Shown: positions 43,466-56,740, counted from the first letter of the stretch. The stretch is DNA of 64,000 nucleotides from Acanthosoma haemorrhoidale (GCA_930367205.1 OV884011.1:112025139-112089138); one strand, 5' to 3'. The notes: generated by a model from the letters alone, not told the origin. Translations and numbers: made by a program.

Positions 43466-45560
43466 GGGCTCTTAAAACATCTTCTCTGGTTGACGGTATC
43501 TCGTTTAATTAATGAAAACAGAAGCAGGAAAATCGTGGATTCAACTATTTATTAAATATATAGACTAATGACCCTGACACTACTCCAATGTTGTGGATTA
43601 CCTTACTTGCGGATTCTTGATACTTGAATGGATTGAATTAAAGACCTAAATTCCTTGAAAAGGATTGACCCCTTATGTATATTTAGTCATAAAATTAATT
43701 CATTTTGTAAGTCTGTTGTTTCTTCATAATTCTGAATTTATGTCAATTGTTAATTATAATTCAATATAACCTCGCTAAATTTAATTGGGCTTGAATAAAA
43801 ACAAATGTGGTTTTAATCAAGTAGATTTGATTAATTGGTACAAAATTGGATTCAAAAGGAAATCGCAATTGGCGATAACGAATAAGTTTTAATTTATTAC
43901 TTTTACTCGCAAGAGTTATTCAGTAATCGTCAAGGACGACAGGAACCAAAGTTCATGAAAATAAAACAACCTTCTCCCGTCGAATAGTAGTCAGTTCTAG
44001 TTCGGAAAGTAGTTACAGATCAACCTTGAACCTTTTGCAATTAGTACTGTGTCCCGACATAATGATAATAGTTTCGCTCATAATTGCCTTTCTTACGAAC
44101 AGTTTCTCGTTCAAAATACAATATACAATCATATTATATACTAATAATGGAAGAAAGCACTGGTTAAATACTAAAATAATATGGAGGAATATAAAGATAA
44201 TCAGTTGGGAATCTGAACAAATTAACTAACAGTCGCCTGCTAGCACCATAGGACGTACTCAAGGTACTTCACTCGTCCACCTTTACTTGAAATCATCTTC
44301 TTTAAGCTACAATTCGACTACTCTTTGGGCAAAAAGGTTCAACCATCAAATTACAATTTTTTTGTGGAAATAACATTTAACCTATTTAAATGTGGTGGTC
44401 TAATGGGGGTGTTATGTGTTTTGACTTTCACATCGACGTCTTTGAAACACTTTAATGGCATTCTCAGCTAAAAGTAAATTTAACATACACTTATAATAAT
44501 TGGACAAACAAGGTTGTAATTGAAATGGAACTCATTGCGTCATTCGCTGGCACAAAATAGAAGTGATACTCATTGAAGCTTATTTTGAAGTAAGAATTAA
44601 GGATATCGAATTATAAACAATCATTAACAAACGAAGTGTACTTCCGAATACTATATTACAATATTGTAACTTTGATTCTTTTAATTGCTTAATTCACAAT
44701 TTTATTGATTTTTTTTGCCGCAATTGCTTTATTAATTATGATAATTAATAGGCATTTAGATTTAAGTAGTTTACATTTTTTTAATGTTATTTGTTTAAAG
44801 GGTTACTTTCTTTTTGTAATTAACATTCTTTAAAATCAGTTCTAAGTGATTTATTTTAATTTTATCTTTCTGCAAAAAGAATTTTTTGTTTTATTTTACA
44901 TTAAATAAATTGGTATTTTATAAGATAAATAATACTGAAGAATTTTCTTTCTTGTTCTTTCCTCAAATTTTATTAGATTATTATACTTAATTACACATTT
45001 TCCATGGTGGAAGAATTGAGCAACCGGTAAACATATCAGGAAAGCACGAGGTTTTTACAGCTTAAACCCACTTGCCTGACAAACCTAAAGCATTTCAACA
45101 TTTGCCTAACGGTCTAAGAAATACATCCATATCCATAAAACCCTTTGGCCCGTGGAATAAAATAATATTCTTTCCTTATAGAAGTACCAAATAAAAGATC
45201 TTTACTTTTGATTGGAATTACGTCTTTTATACATTGGATCATTCTCCCTCTTGGTTTCTTTAAACATAGACATTCCGGAAGTTTTCTATCACGCCTTGCA
45301 CTTGGCAATGTTCACGGGAATACTTAACTACCACCAAAGCTGTTTAAAAAAAATGTCATAGATCTGATTTTATGTTTTTTTCTATAATTATAGTTCGCTG
45401 AACACCTATCATATTTGTCTTAGAACATTCGTAATAAGCACGCCGAGATCTTTAAATTGATATAAACGGGCAGAGGTCTAACAGATGCACAGATGAAATT
45501 GTGAAAATTTCTGATTAAAAAAAAATCAACGAACCCCTAAAAAGTTATTAAATTTCTGTA
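43466..45560. other. non-coding stretch, no element recognised
   Basis: AT-rich with no protein-like frame. Two short GC-richer patches at about 43960-44030 and 44230-44290 have no recognised motif. Frames at 44026-44229 and 45114-45308 carry no domain I know. Confidence 0.45.
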
Positions 45561-45715
45561 TATTATTTGAATATTTATTGTGGTTTCCTTTCACATTTTT
45601 AGCCCTCTGTCACTAAAAATGTTGAACATTAATTTTTAAAAAATTGAGAACCAAAACAATTATTAGGAGGCAATATTTAATATTTTTTTTATGTGCACCA
45701 CTTTTTTTTGTAGGT
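45560..45715 (+). repeat. dispersed repeat, unknown class, copy 1
   Basis: It shares a series of blocks with 54920-55085 in the same order: ATATTTATTG, then GCCC/T-TCACTAAAAA(T/C)GTT, then an ATTAA-CTTTAAAAAA stretch, and a terminal GTGC(A/G)CCACTTTTTT. A remnant of the terminal block also occurs near 5012. The shared order shows a common repeat family, but no protein or terminal structure identifies it. Confidence 0.5.
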
Positions 45716-48700
45716 TTTAAAACTAAGGATTCTTTTATGTAAAATTAAAAAGAAAAATGATTAATAACCAATTAATTGGTAACCATGAGGTCGAATTTTA
45801 CAGGTGGAAACAGCATGGAACGTATAAGCATGTTGTCCGACTTATTGCAAGGCTGTCAAAATGCTCACATCATTTCCTTCATCAACATTTCCTATAATCC
45901 CATACGCAACTTAACTTGGATTGGGTTCTTAGATATACAGTGTTCTTCGTTCGTAGGTGCCCAAACTGCCCTTGATGTTTGTGGTCTTGGTTAATTTACG
46001 CTTCGTCCTTTTTTTTATAATAGTGTATTGTGATTGTCTTTACCAAGGTGTAGTTCGTATTGAAGTCCGTTAACTGTTTACCCTAGAGATTCAATTACCA
46101 CTTATTTCCACTTAGTCGGTAATTGGAGATATGTAATGCTACATTGTATAGTGCAAGTTAAAAATGGGAAGAATGCAGCAAGCCATCTCTGATAACAAAG
46201 CATTTACAAAGCGAAATCCCGAAGTTAGCCTTAATATATAAACACCAGTGTTTAAAGTTAACATAGAGTAGACAGCTTTGGTTTGCCTAGAACAAGGCAG
46301 TCATAAGTAAAAATTGGGATGCCAACACTGTTTAAATGTTTTACACTAGAGAAAAAACAAAACAGGGCACTTATCGTCACTGAGTCAGGAACATATAGTT
46401 TTTGCGACCCCGGTCCACAGCGGTTTGACAACCAAGGAAATGGCTTCAGTTAAAATGATTAAGGGTCAGCCTAACTCAAACAGCCGGTAAACCCAATGGG
46501 GTTGATACTATTAGCATATGTGTGCGGAGGATCAGCAACCGCTGCTTGGAATGCCTTTTTTCCTAATTCGTAAACTATTCATAATTTGAATTATTATATT
46601 AAGTGAACTTGCTCGTATTTGAAACTAACAATGACATGAACAGGAATGTATGTGTCAGATTCTATTTAATTACTTTTATATTTTCATCCATTAAGGCGGT
46701 TATACAATTTGTGGCTGTGGTTAATGCAATCGTCTGAGACACCAGCTATAAAAACGATGGCAACTGTTTTACACATGGCAAGAGTATCTATTACCAAACT
46801 CTGCTCACAATAAATATAATAATGTTATCGATGTTTTTCCATGGCAAGAAAAACACATTATGAACATATGACGAAGCTAAACGTAATACTTTCGTCATCC
46901 CCCTGTAGCCATCTAACCAGAAGAAAATATGACTAAAATGGATGATTTGCTGAGATAACTCATCAGTGACACAATTATTTAATGCATATTAGCCAATAAT
47001 AACGAAAAGAAAGAATAAATTTGTTTTTATATAATAATGTCATAATTATAATAATATAATAGTCAGGAAGCGCACAACAAACAGACGAAGTTGAAATAAA
47101 ACCAGTTTCGATATCTATACCATATTTCATCCTAATTAACAAAGCCTAATTTAAACATCAGGTTCAGTTTGTTGAAGATGGCATTTTTAAAAGTCCATTT
47201 TAGAGCCTTGTTTGCCGTTGATGTTTTTTTTTTCTAACTTTAATTTGTAAGAAAGATTTTCATAAAACACTTTTTATTATAAAAATATATCTTTTCATCA
47301 CACTGAATGATTATTTCATGTTAAGGTAACATTTCATAGGTTCTCGAGAATCTGTAAATAGAAATTATCTGTGATAAACCTACTTTGTGTGATTACATGT
47401 TTATTTTAAGACTGGCTTGACATAAGCGAATAAACCAAAGAAGTGCACTTTGTTCAATAAGCGCCTTGCTGAACCTCGAGTTAGTTGAAGCTGGCATATT
47501 TTGGTTATCTATTAATCCTAATAGATGACATACTAGCCAAGTTGCCTTGACCTTCTACCCCGGAGAGGGGCCTGCACCCGACCGAGTACGTCCTAAAGGA
47601 AAAACAAGCTCATTCTTAACCTCTCAACCAGCCCGTCCCTGTCCGTTTTATTCAGTCACCCCTTCAGTATTAATAGTCTTTGTGTAAATTGTACAATTTT
47701 CGTGAGTTGTTTTATTAACAAAGTGTTATTTAAGTATATGCTGTTAAGAGATCTTTAAGTGTCTCTTTCGGTGGCACGTCAATCAAAAGGTTTATCATGT
47801 CACTCAGTTAACTGATTTCCTCAGTTCCAATTCCAAGTTCTGTAGGATTTTTTAAACATAGAATGCGTTTTATCGTTGGCTCCTTTCTAAATAAGTTAAC
47901 ACATGGGCAGTGACAGGAACAGACGTAAAGATATTTGTGATTTCAGTTTTCACAAAGAATCCAAAAGCAACAAATTAATCTATAAATGTTTCATTATATA
48001 AAAAAAGTAATTTTCTTCAATTTTTACGATGTTTGCCCTTCAATAAAAATTGCCCTAATATAATTTTTCTTTTACTTGATACGACTATTAAGTAATTAGT
48101 GTAACTAACGTGATCTGGATTGTGGATTGAAACGTGACCTGTAGTATAACATATAATTATAGGGAGTATTAGAAAAAACATAACATGGAAAAAATTGGTA
48201 AATTTAAATTAAAGAGCTCTTTCAACTATTAGTTAACTTAGGACAAACAGTTCTGATTATTTTTATCACAATACAACATTAAAGATGTAACGAACAAAGA
48301 AAGCAACGTTGTTTAAATCTGTATGGTATAATATTACATAAAAGGATGGTACATCAAATAAAAAGTAATGCTTTCAGTTACCAAATTTATTCAGACGGTC
48401 ACTTAAAAAGTGACTTCATATTTTTTGAAATTTTAGTGAAGAGTTTTCCCTGCACAAGGTGATATGAGGGCATGAGCCAGAAGAAACGTCCCACCGCTTT
48501 AGGCAAGACAGCTTCGAACTCGCAGCCATTCCATTTCCTATTTTATTTCTTTATCAGCAGATCACTCCCCTTAAGATCTCGTTGGATTTATTTCAGTTTT
48601 TATCTTCATAAGTTGATAAGATCATCTAAGAGTTTTAACAATTGTAATGGAGAACATTAGTATATATTGTGCAATATTCCATAGATAATGTGTTTATACA

Positions 48701-51180
48701 ATGTTATAGTGTGTAATACAGTACAAGACTGTATGTAACGCACAAAAATTCCCACCCAGTCTTGACGTCACTTCATCATGGGATTTTCAAGACGAATTGT
48801 GAGTTAATTTTAATTTGTGACCCCGGGATTTGTGGGTTCATACAACTCTGTTTCTGATTTCACATAATCGCGACATTCATTAAAAGGGAATTAAATTCCT
48901 TCCGTTCTTTGAATGTGGGATGAAGCTGGGTGGAAAATGCTCTAAATTTGAATCCAAGTGTTCTTGACTTTCTGTAGTGTCATTGCAATACTACACGATC
49001 TATATACCCTGAAGTATTGAATGCACAAAACTGCCCTAAGAAGCATTTTCATCATGTTGATGGCTTACCAAGCTGATGCTTGGTTAGTGAGTAAAAAGAA
49101 GGTTTTATACGCTTTTGTTTTAAACGCTATCCATTTTCAATTGTACTTTTCACGTTTAATTAAGGCACTTTTTACCGTCACTAACTTCCAGCCAATGTGA
49201 TAAACGTGACTGTGATGTGTATCATTTTCTAATTATAGCAACATGCTGATTTTACTAATTATTACTTTTTAAAGCATACATGTTTTTTTGAATTAGGTAT
49301 TATAATGTTCTCATTTATTTATTTGATACCTTGTAAAAAAATTAATCTTTTAACAAAATATGTCTCGGGTCTCTCACCAACCGTGCTGACTGTTTAATTA
49401 CCCACTAACAAGAAAAAAATGGTTTGTTCTATAAAAAAAAATAATTAAGGTTCCTTACTTGTTAATTGAATAAAAAAGACCTCTTTTGAGCTAAGAAGGG
49501 TTAGTAAAATTAATGGTCTCGAGACCTTAATCAATACTAGGTAATTCTTTTCTTATAATTTTAGTACACATTTAGTAAGAAAATTTTACTTAATGTACAA
49601 GGCTAATAGTAAAAAAAGGCTACATAATAAATTAAGAGCAACCTATTTATTAAGTACATGCCAGTGATGATTTACAATCAGGAAACACTGTACTGCAAAA
49701 CCACAACACGATCAAATGTCAATTTTTCATACATAAATGTTAGTCAAGCTATGCCAATCCTTTTTGATGAACAATAGCCCAAAATAAACAAGATTTCTTC
49801 AGTAAAGAAGCTACAAAAAGGATCCCATTTTAATAATAGCCACTTAGTGGGATAATAACGCGAGCCCCTCCCTCCAATTGTTCAGTCTGAATTATGCTTA
49901 ATGACATTTGTAGCAGATTCATCCAATCCAAACTTTAATAGTCGGGGAATTAGAGACGGCTTATTGGAACTAAACTTTTACAATTATATTCTGCAGAGTT
50001 TTCTCTCTCCGTCTGTTCTGATTATATGATGTTGCATCAATACAACTCTCATCATCAAAAATGTTCTCACGCCGGAAACTTATTTCTGCTGGGTGTTTCG
50101 TGGGAAAAGGGCTGTCTGATCTAAAGAAATTAGATGTTTTCATTAATAGTAATATCTATCATTTGTATTATTTAACTTAACTTAATTTTACTTAATAATT
50201 AGCAAATCGCTACGTCCATCGCCTATAGTACTAATTATAATAGGAATCATTCATTTATTACAGGTAGAATCTTATCTCTAGCGATACTCAAGGTCGTTTG
50301 AGGAGTCATTTTTGAAGTAGGAAATGATCGATACAAGAATGAAACAACTTAGGTAATCTAAAATAAATGGCTTACCTTAATATACGCAGATATAGGGAAA
50401 ACTTCTACCTGCAGCTGTCTTGGATCGAAGGATACTTAGAAGATGGAAGTGATTGGTAAAGGTGGAAAGACAGACGCTTCTCCCTGAGATCACTATAACA
50501 TGTACGCTAATGCCTACCTATCCGAGGAGGCTTATTTACATAGTAAAAAAAAAAAAACTACCATCAGGGTGAATTCCTGCAGGCAATAAACGCATACAAT
50601 AAACAGGGTTTTACGCGAAAAAATCACTCTTTAACTCAACATGATTCTATTATATAAATTAAGTTCAATTCTAATTCTCTTTAAGTTACATACGACCGTG
50701 GTCTAAACAGTATCCTTTCCAAGGAAGAGTATTAGGTATTTTGTATTACAAGAATAATTTATAGTTCCAAAAGAAGATAATTTATTTTTAATTTCAAACT
50801 ATGGAGGGAAATACTTTAATTTCGTGCCTAGTCGATCCATACGCACATGTTCCATGGCAGTGGGTGTAAGCTCAATTAGAATATTTAAAGGTATATTTTA
50901 TAAAGGTACCTGGCATCTCACCAGGAACTATGCTTAACCATCTGTTAAAATACATTAACTTTTAAATTGATAATGCCAAATGACTATACGGCTTTTAAAA
51001 CTTCTCAAGACGTCTCTTAAGCTATTAGAGACCAATTTGATTAGTAATGTGACAAGCCTAACAGGCAAACTCAACAAAAAAAAAAAAAAAGATAAACAAT
51101 TTAAAAGTTTAAGTAATTACCGCTATTTAAGTTTAATTTTATACTTTTGTTATCAAAATGCTTTGTTTAGAGTTTGGCAT

Positions 51181-51225
51181 GTGTGTGTGTGTGTGTGTAC
51201 GAATATGCGCGTGCGTGTGTGGTTG
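51181..51225. repeat. (GT)n microsatellite
   Basis: TGTGTGTGTGTGTGTG followed by interrupted GCGCGTGCGTGTGTGG. The frames crossing it (50980-51291 +, 51139-51324 -) are repeat-driven. Confidence 0.9.
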
Positions 51226-51734
51226 GAAAACGTGCGTGCACCATCGCCTAGCACCTTTCTTAGAACAGCACTGCAGGGCGGTGTCTCTTAAGGTATTTAC
51301 TACAAATATGATTAGAGACAACACATATGAATTTTAAATGGCGTTCCTTGTGGACATTTCAGGTATAAAATATATGTGTGTGTACAAGCAGATAACATTA
51401 TACAACAGTATTGTATGGTACATAGCTATACTTGACATTTCAGGACAAGGAGCTGTGCCTGTCGATATCTTTCTCGCTCCAATACCTACACCTTGCAGCG
51501 ATCCTTTGGCTCGCAACCCTCTGCCTCGAGTCTCGAGTGATCAAGAGAAATGGTCCACTCCTACACCATAAGATGTGCTTCAAGTCAGTAATATATCTAT
51601 ATTTTACAATCTTAAATAATATTTTAAATTATTTAAAAAAATATAAACTGTTATGATACAATTTTTCGGAGTATTATATCCAACAGTTATATGTAGATAT
51701 TTTCATATTTGATTAAATCAGCTCATAAAATCAA

Positions 51735-51800
51735 AATCATCAGGACGAAACGTTGACTGAGAAGATGATATATCAATAAAAATATTTATTTTATTTTTAC
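51735..51800 (+). repeat. repeat end with GAAACGTT motif, copy 2
   Basis: ATCATCAGG is followed by ACGAAACGTTGACTGAGAAG and then an AT-rich ATCAATAAAAATATTTATTT tail. The layout equals that of 34235-34320 on the other strand, so both are probably ends of related repeats. Class unknown. Confidence 0.4.
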
Positions 51801-52625
51801 TCCAAACATATTTTATAACAAATAAAAAAAATAGCACTGTACCGAGGTAGCATGAAAATTTCTACTTCATTCCTCTGCACTGGGAAGGTTAAATTCTCAT
51901 CTATTCAATTCAATACATCCTCTCCGGCTAAAAAGCATCGAGCTATCACACATAAATTACTGATAAACCAATCAGCTGAAAGTCAAAAGTCCAGAACGAT
52001 AGAGGTCACCCGTCCAAAACCCATAGCCATAGGGTGACAGCTCTATGTATGGTATTTAAAGTTATATTTCTGTTTTATTTTGTTTTTGATTCAGGATTCT
52101 GTCATTGGTCAATATGAAGTCATAAGCATATAAGCCAGTCCGGTACCTCACAGAAATCATATACCTTGGGAAGCTCATTGAATAAGTCAGTTACTTCATC
52201 AACGAAGAGCGTTTAATTAAAACCTTTGGTGTATGGGTGTACGGTCACCCAGGAGTTAAGGGCACACCTGCCCTAACAAGAAAAGGTAACTTCAATAAAC
52301 AAAGGACTTTGTGTGCTTAGGAGTTTGTGCATATGGGACATGTGTCCCGATGCATAAAAGATGAGACCGGGACGTTTTCGACCGGGAAATGAGACAGCGG
52401 TTATTTATTTATCTTCTCTTGGCTTAACTGGGTAATCTATTATAATCTGAATCAACTGCTAAAATGAAATTATTATTGTTGTATGCGCTTGCTTACTTCA
52501 ATCAAGCGCTTTTGAATGGTAACTAGATTCAGTTATTTAAATGAATCGACCCGATCCGAACACTTGGACGAGTATATTATCGTAACTACAAATTTTACTT
52601 TTATAAAGATTTTAAATGCGATATA

Positions 52626-53112
52626 CAGTGACCCACTCAATCCGTTCAAACAAACAAAAATATAGAATAAGGAATTAGTAGTATTTATTAGTCCTTCTAA
52701 ACAACAACATAGACAAGAATATCAACCTTTTGGTAAACAAAATTTGAGTCCCCTTTATGCGTTTATTTCTTTAAACTGAAGGTAGGTTTAAAATTGGGCA
52801 TGCGAATAGTTTGGTAAGTGAAGATTACAAGTATATTGCTGAATTTAGGTCAGTTTTAACTACAAATGTAACATTATTATCTTTTTCATCGGACATATCT
52901 TTTTATTAGTGCCAAATCAAAAGAAAAAAAGATACTTATACTTACAACATTGTTCAGATGAATTAATTTGATAATTCGTTAATTAATAATATTTAGAATA
53001 CTAAACATTTTTAAATAAACCAAGCATTATTTTTCTCCTAGATAAAGTTCAGGATATAAATTATCAAAACACATAAATTATGAAACGGTGTGAACGAATT
53101 AATGAGGAAAGG
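52626..53112 (+). mobile_element. Tc1-like non-autonomous DNA transposon (MITE), copy 2
   Basis: Flanked by TA (52624-52625 and 53113-53114). The left end is CAGTGACCCACTCAATCCGT followed by TCAAAC. The right end in reverse complement is CCTTTCCTCATTAATTCGTT followed by CACACC. Internal blocks match copy 1 in order: CCCCTTTATGCGTTTAT, then ACATATCTTTTTATTAG, then TATCAAAACACATAAATTAT and a final GGTGTGAACGAATT. It is 487 bases long and has no transposase frame. Confidence 0.7.
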
Positions 53113-53114
53113 TA

Positions 53115-54639
53115 GCCAAATGAGCTCCAAAACTATAATTTTCTATTGATAACCTGCCATTTTTTAAATCTATAACCATATCTTAAATACAGAGGTTTGA
53201 TTTGAGAAATTATAACTTAAGCTCTTGAGCAACTCTCAAACATAAATGAAATCCCATAAAACTCTACTAACATTCGAAAATCGTCTAGGGAGATACTAAA
53301 TATTAACTCCCTTGGGAATAAAAGTTTGGGGGAAAATTGAAGGCCCGTTTGATTGATGAAAGGATATACAGGTTAAACAGCAAACAGTGTACAGGCTAAG
53401 TGTACTGTTGATTTGTTTTTTTGTGGTCAAAATTTATAATCAACTGAACACCACTAACTAATTAACCCACTTAATTAACCCGCATATTTATTAATTTAAC
53501 TATTAAACTATTTTATATATCCAATCTCATACATAGGTTAGTATTTTGCTACTGGTAACAATTTATTTTTGTTTTTTTCGAGCTTTGCGTTCTTACCAAT
53601 CTGATATGATTTGTTTTATAGATAAATATCACCATAATTACTTATACAGTTATAATCAAGGGAATTATTTTTTTATGAAAGGTGCTATCATAAGATAAAA
53701 TTGATCAAGTATGATATTCCATTTGATTGAACGGGTTCCTTTAGCGTATGAAATATTTTTTTTGTAATAAATGGGCTCTTCCGAGAAAAGGTTTTCTTAC
53801 TCTGAAAGGGCCATTATTTGGTTCATTTGTATACCTGATTGTATCTAATTAATGTGTTTAATTTTACCATTGAAATTGGACGGCGTCAAAGGAACGTATA
53901 AAGGAAAGAAAGTATCGAAACCAGCAAGCTAATTTTTTTTATGAAATACCATGTTTGCTGAAAAAAAAACATTGCTTGTCCGGATAAAAGTCAATTATTA
54001 TGATTTGAAGCATGCATGTTGGCATGCTAGATTAACCTCTCCTGAAAACATGAAAAGTTAGATTGAAACTGAAACATTCATATATCTATGTCAAGTTCAA
54101 AAGTTAAAATACATCCGGAAACTTTGTCTTCAAATGTAATCAAAGAAATAAAGAAGATAGTCCTGATTAATTGTTAATTTAACGCAACTAACAGCCCACC
54201 ATTAGGCTTCATTAGAAGCAGTATTAAAATATTATAAACGAAGGATAAGTAATGACTTATAGTGGAGATATTACTCTGATCAGGACCATTTTGAACCCAA
54301 AAATATGGAGTGGTACTGCGTAATTTGGATGGATTCCTTGCTTGGAGGTCGTGCAGTCTAATTTGTTATAAATAGATGAATCCTACCTAAATATAGGTCA
54401 CTTTACTCGTCCCCTTAAAGTTTGAATTGAATTATTATTCAGGATTTTAATTTTATCTGAAAATATAGACAAGTTTTTCAAGTTTTTTATGTAAAATTCA
54501 AAAATATGGAGTATGTAAGAAAATAATTGTGAAAAAAGGTATATTTTGTTAACATTTACGATTTCTCCAATTCCCAACTTAGAAGCATTCAAAGAATTAT
54601 TGTAATAAATTATTTTCTATTTTTAAGGGCACATAGAAC
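53115..54639. other. non-coding AT-rich stretch
   Basis: No gene or recognised repeat. The 64-codon minus frame at 54398-54592 is AT-driven. Confidence 0.5.
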
Positions 54640-54865
54640 TGAACCGATTTGGAATCTTGCATAGTACAATAGACCGGTCAGTCATCTCTTGGTTCTGTCA
54701 CTCACGACCGACCTGACTCGGGACTGCGAATGCCCAAACCTGTCTCGCGGTTACTTGCTCTCCGAACAGTAGTTTCAGGCCCATGCATTGAGCTGCATAT
54801 CTTTGGCTTCGACCGCCTTCCATTAAAGCAACAACACGGGCTACATGATCGTCCGTTTTTTAAAC
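54640..54865 (-). pseudogene. Tc1/mariner transposase DNA-binding domain relic
   Basis: The minus strand reads DDHVARVVALMEGGRSQRYA followed by AQCMGLKLLFGEQVTARQVW, then a stop, then TDRSIVLCKIPNRFS. It resembles the amino-terminal helix-turn-helix region of Tc1-like transposases, where 'R-V-V-A-L-x-E-x-G-x-S-Q-R-x-V-A-x-x-L-G-V' is followed by a second helix and by 'T-x-x-x-D-R-x-I-V-L'. The catalytic DDE part is absent, so only a fragment remains. It is about 1.5 kb from the Tc1-like MITE at 52626-53112, but no link between them is shown. The fragment is GC-richer than its surroundings. Confidence 0.6.
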
Positions 54866-54919
54866 TAAAAAAAAAAAAACTTTTGCTAAATTTTTAGAGA
54901 TAGGTTACACAATAAATCA

Positions 54920-55085
54920 ATACATAATTTAAATTTTTTTTTTTAATGTTTGTTGGAGTTTTTCTTCATATTTATTGCCCCTCACCACTAAAAACGTTTA
55001 ATATTAACTTTAAAAAAAATTAAACCCAAAATAATTCTTTCTAATAGATATTATGATTTTATTTGCGCCACTTTTTTGTGAGGCA
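54920..55085 (+). repeat. dispersed repeat, unknown class, copy 2
   Basis: Partner of 45560-45715: CATATTTATTG, GCCCCTCACCACTAAAAACG, TAATATTAACTTTAAAAAAA and a terminal TTTGCGCCACTTTTTTGTG. It begins just beyond the Tc1-like transposase relic, raising the possibility that it is a transposon end. Unproven. Confidence 0.5.
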
Positions 55086-56204
55086 GAGTATAATGGTTGG
55101 CCTGCTGATCCAGTAGTCAAATATCCACTAGTTAAAAAAAAAGTTTCAGCCTACTTTTCCCTCTTTCAAGCATTTTATTAACTAAAACAACTGAACAAAT
55201 TTACCAATAACAATAGAGATAGTATGAGTACAGTCGTAAGAATATTATATTCTATAAGAGCCGTTAGACATCTTGTTTATTTCTTCAGATGAGTGCCCCT
55301 AAGTCGGCAAAATGTGACTCTAAGAGCTGATTTGGAAACATGGATTTAAAAAAATGAATAAGAAATAAGCACATAGATTTGAAACAGACATAACGAATCT
55401 TCTATACTAAACACACATAATTTATAGTCTATTAACAAGCACGACAAACAATTAAACCTAAGAATCTTGCACACGTATTCTTGCTTCGCTGCAAATTCTA
55501 AATAGAACTGTCTTCTATCTTGAAAATAAGTAATTCCGATTTTCCAATTCCAATGAAATTCTAAATGAACGCTCCCCAGTCCCATCGGAAATTCCCAACT
55601 CAATCGAGAACTCTGCATAGCCTCCCTAAACGAATTCAACTCACGTACGCACCCGGCAAACTTCACTGCACTTTAGTTTAGGTCGGCTATATTGGTATGG
55701 GGATGACTCTATAAAACGGTGTAGCTAAAACGGAACTCACGGCCCTGTGTTCAGACGTACCCGACTTTATGAAGTGTGAAAAAAAATATATATATATGTA
55801 AGACAATTATTGAAGGTGAGGTGAATAAACTGAAATAAGTTTCTCTGTCAACAAAGTTATCAATTTCATTCACTATATATTATATTATAACAATTATTAA
55901 TATTGATTTACACAATCTTACCTGTAAACTAAGAAACGACAATTACAGTTTATAACTATCACTTCTCTATTCACACTCTATTTGCAATTTTTGTTACCTG
56001 ACATAACCTTCTCTATCTGATTGCTGCTACATCTGGTGGGGGCCAGTGGAAGTAGCGTGGCAAATTCAAATTAAACAGAGAATACTTTCATTACATATAG
56101 ATATATGTATGTATATATTAAATGTGTCATAAAGACAGCTTAATTTACATAATAGCTACGTATCTTTAACCTCGCGCTATAAAACCATTTCCACGTGTAC
56201 AAAC
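55086..56204. other. non-coding stretch
   Basis: A 106-codon minus frame at 55346-55666 has a plausible composition (MKFAGCVRELNSFREAMQSS at its start) but no recognised domain, no close splice context and a low-complexity end, so I do not call it a gene. No RNA gene or element was recognised. Confidence 0.4.
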
Positions 56205-56740
56205 AACTGTTAAAGCACATTTGGGCTTACGGACTAGAACTATGGGAGAGAGCCAAGACTTCAAACATCAAACGAATCCAAAGTCCGTACAGTAGTCAAC
56301 TCTCCCTTCTTTATAACAAACTCATCCTTTCCCAATGACCTCTAAGTGCCTACTGTCCTTGACCTTATTTACACCCTCAGGATTTTCCAAATTCCACACA
56401 AACTTATCAGCTAATCGAAATCCTCGTGTCAACTCCTTATCTAGTAACACCCACCCTTACAATCCTAATAATCACCTGAAACAGTGGTGGCCTTGTGATC
56501 TACTGTCAATAGAAAAGTATGTCATGGGTGCCTGACCATGGTCACAATCACTACTTATGCTCTGTGCGTCTGTATGTAGTTCCTTTGTTCTCTCTCTCGT
56601 CTTCGTCACATGACGGGGGAGAGGTGGAGGAAGGCCTACAGCTTCCGAACTTTCCACCAGGTTCCAAGGGGCATTGCCCCCCTGCAAGGCATTCCTGAGC
56701 ATAATGTGTATGTACATTTCGTATGAATGAATTCTTACAT
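56205..56740 (+). pseudogene. jockey-type LINE 3' end, diverged copy
   Basis: Across frameshifts the + strand reads HIWAYGLELWERAKTSNIKR, matching PIWTYRIELWGTAKKSNIKR of the main copy. Later it reads FSKFHTNLSANRNP and THPYNPNNHLKQWWPCDLL, matching FMKFHSSLSNHPNP and THPYNPPRRLKRQWPRDLL. The 3' untranslated part follows to about 56740. Differences are much more numerous than in the copy at 22.9-24.0 kb, so this is an older copy or another subfamily. The minus frames at 56472-56774 are antisense. Confidence 0.8.

Larger units (their letters stand above)
45716..52620. other. long non-coding intronic stretch
   Basis: About 7 kb of AT-rich sequence with no supportable gene. Frames of 60-103 codons occur (for example 45776-45994, 48472-48660, 50980-51291, 51852-52037) but show no known domain. 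A (GT)n tract lies at 51181-51200, and a GAAACGTT repeat end at 51735-51800. The missing TM3 exon of the receptor could be here or in other parts of the interval 12936-56923. None of the sequences I inspected encoded a convincing helix with the right splice phase. Confidence 0.45.

Noticed and set aside
48472..48600. Possible tRNA-like B-box (GCTTCGAACTCGC)
   Set aside because: No A-box at a proper distance on either strand and no cloverleaf stems. TTCGAA is palindromic and easily found by chance.
55346..55666. 106-codon minus-strand frame with gene-like composition
   Set aside because: No domain, homologue or splice context recognised. It degenerates into Tyr/Leu/Phe-rich sequence at its end.
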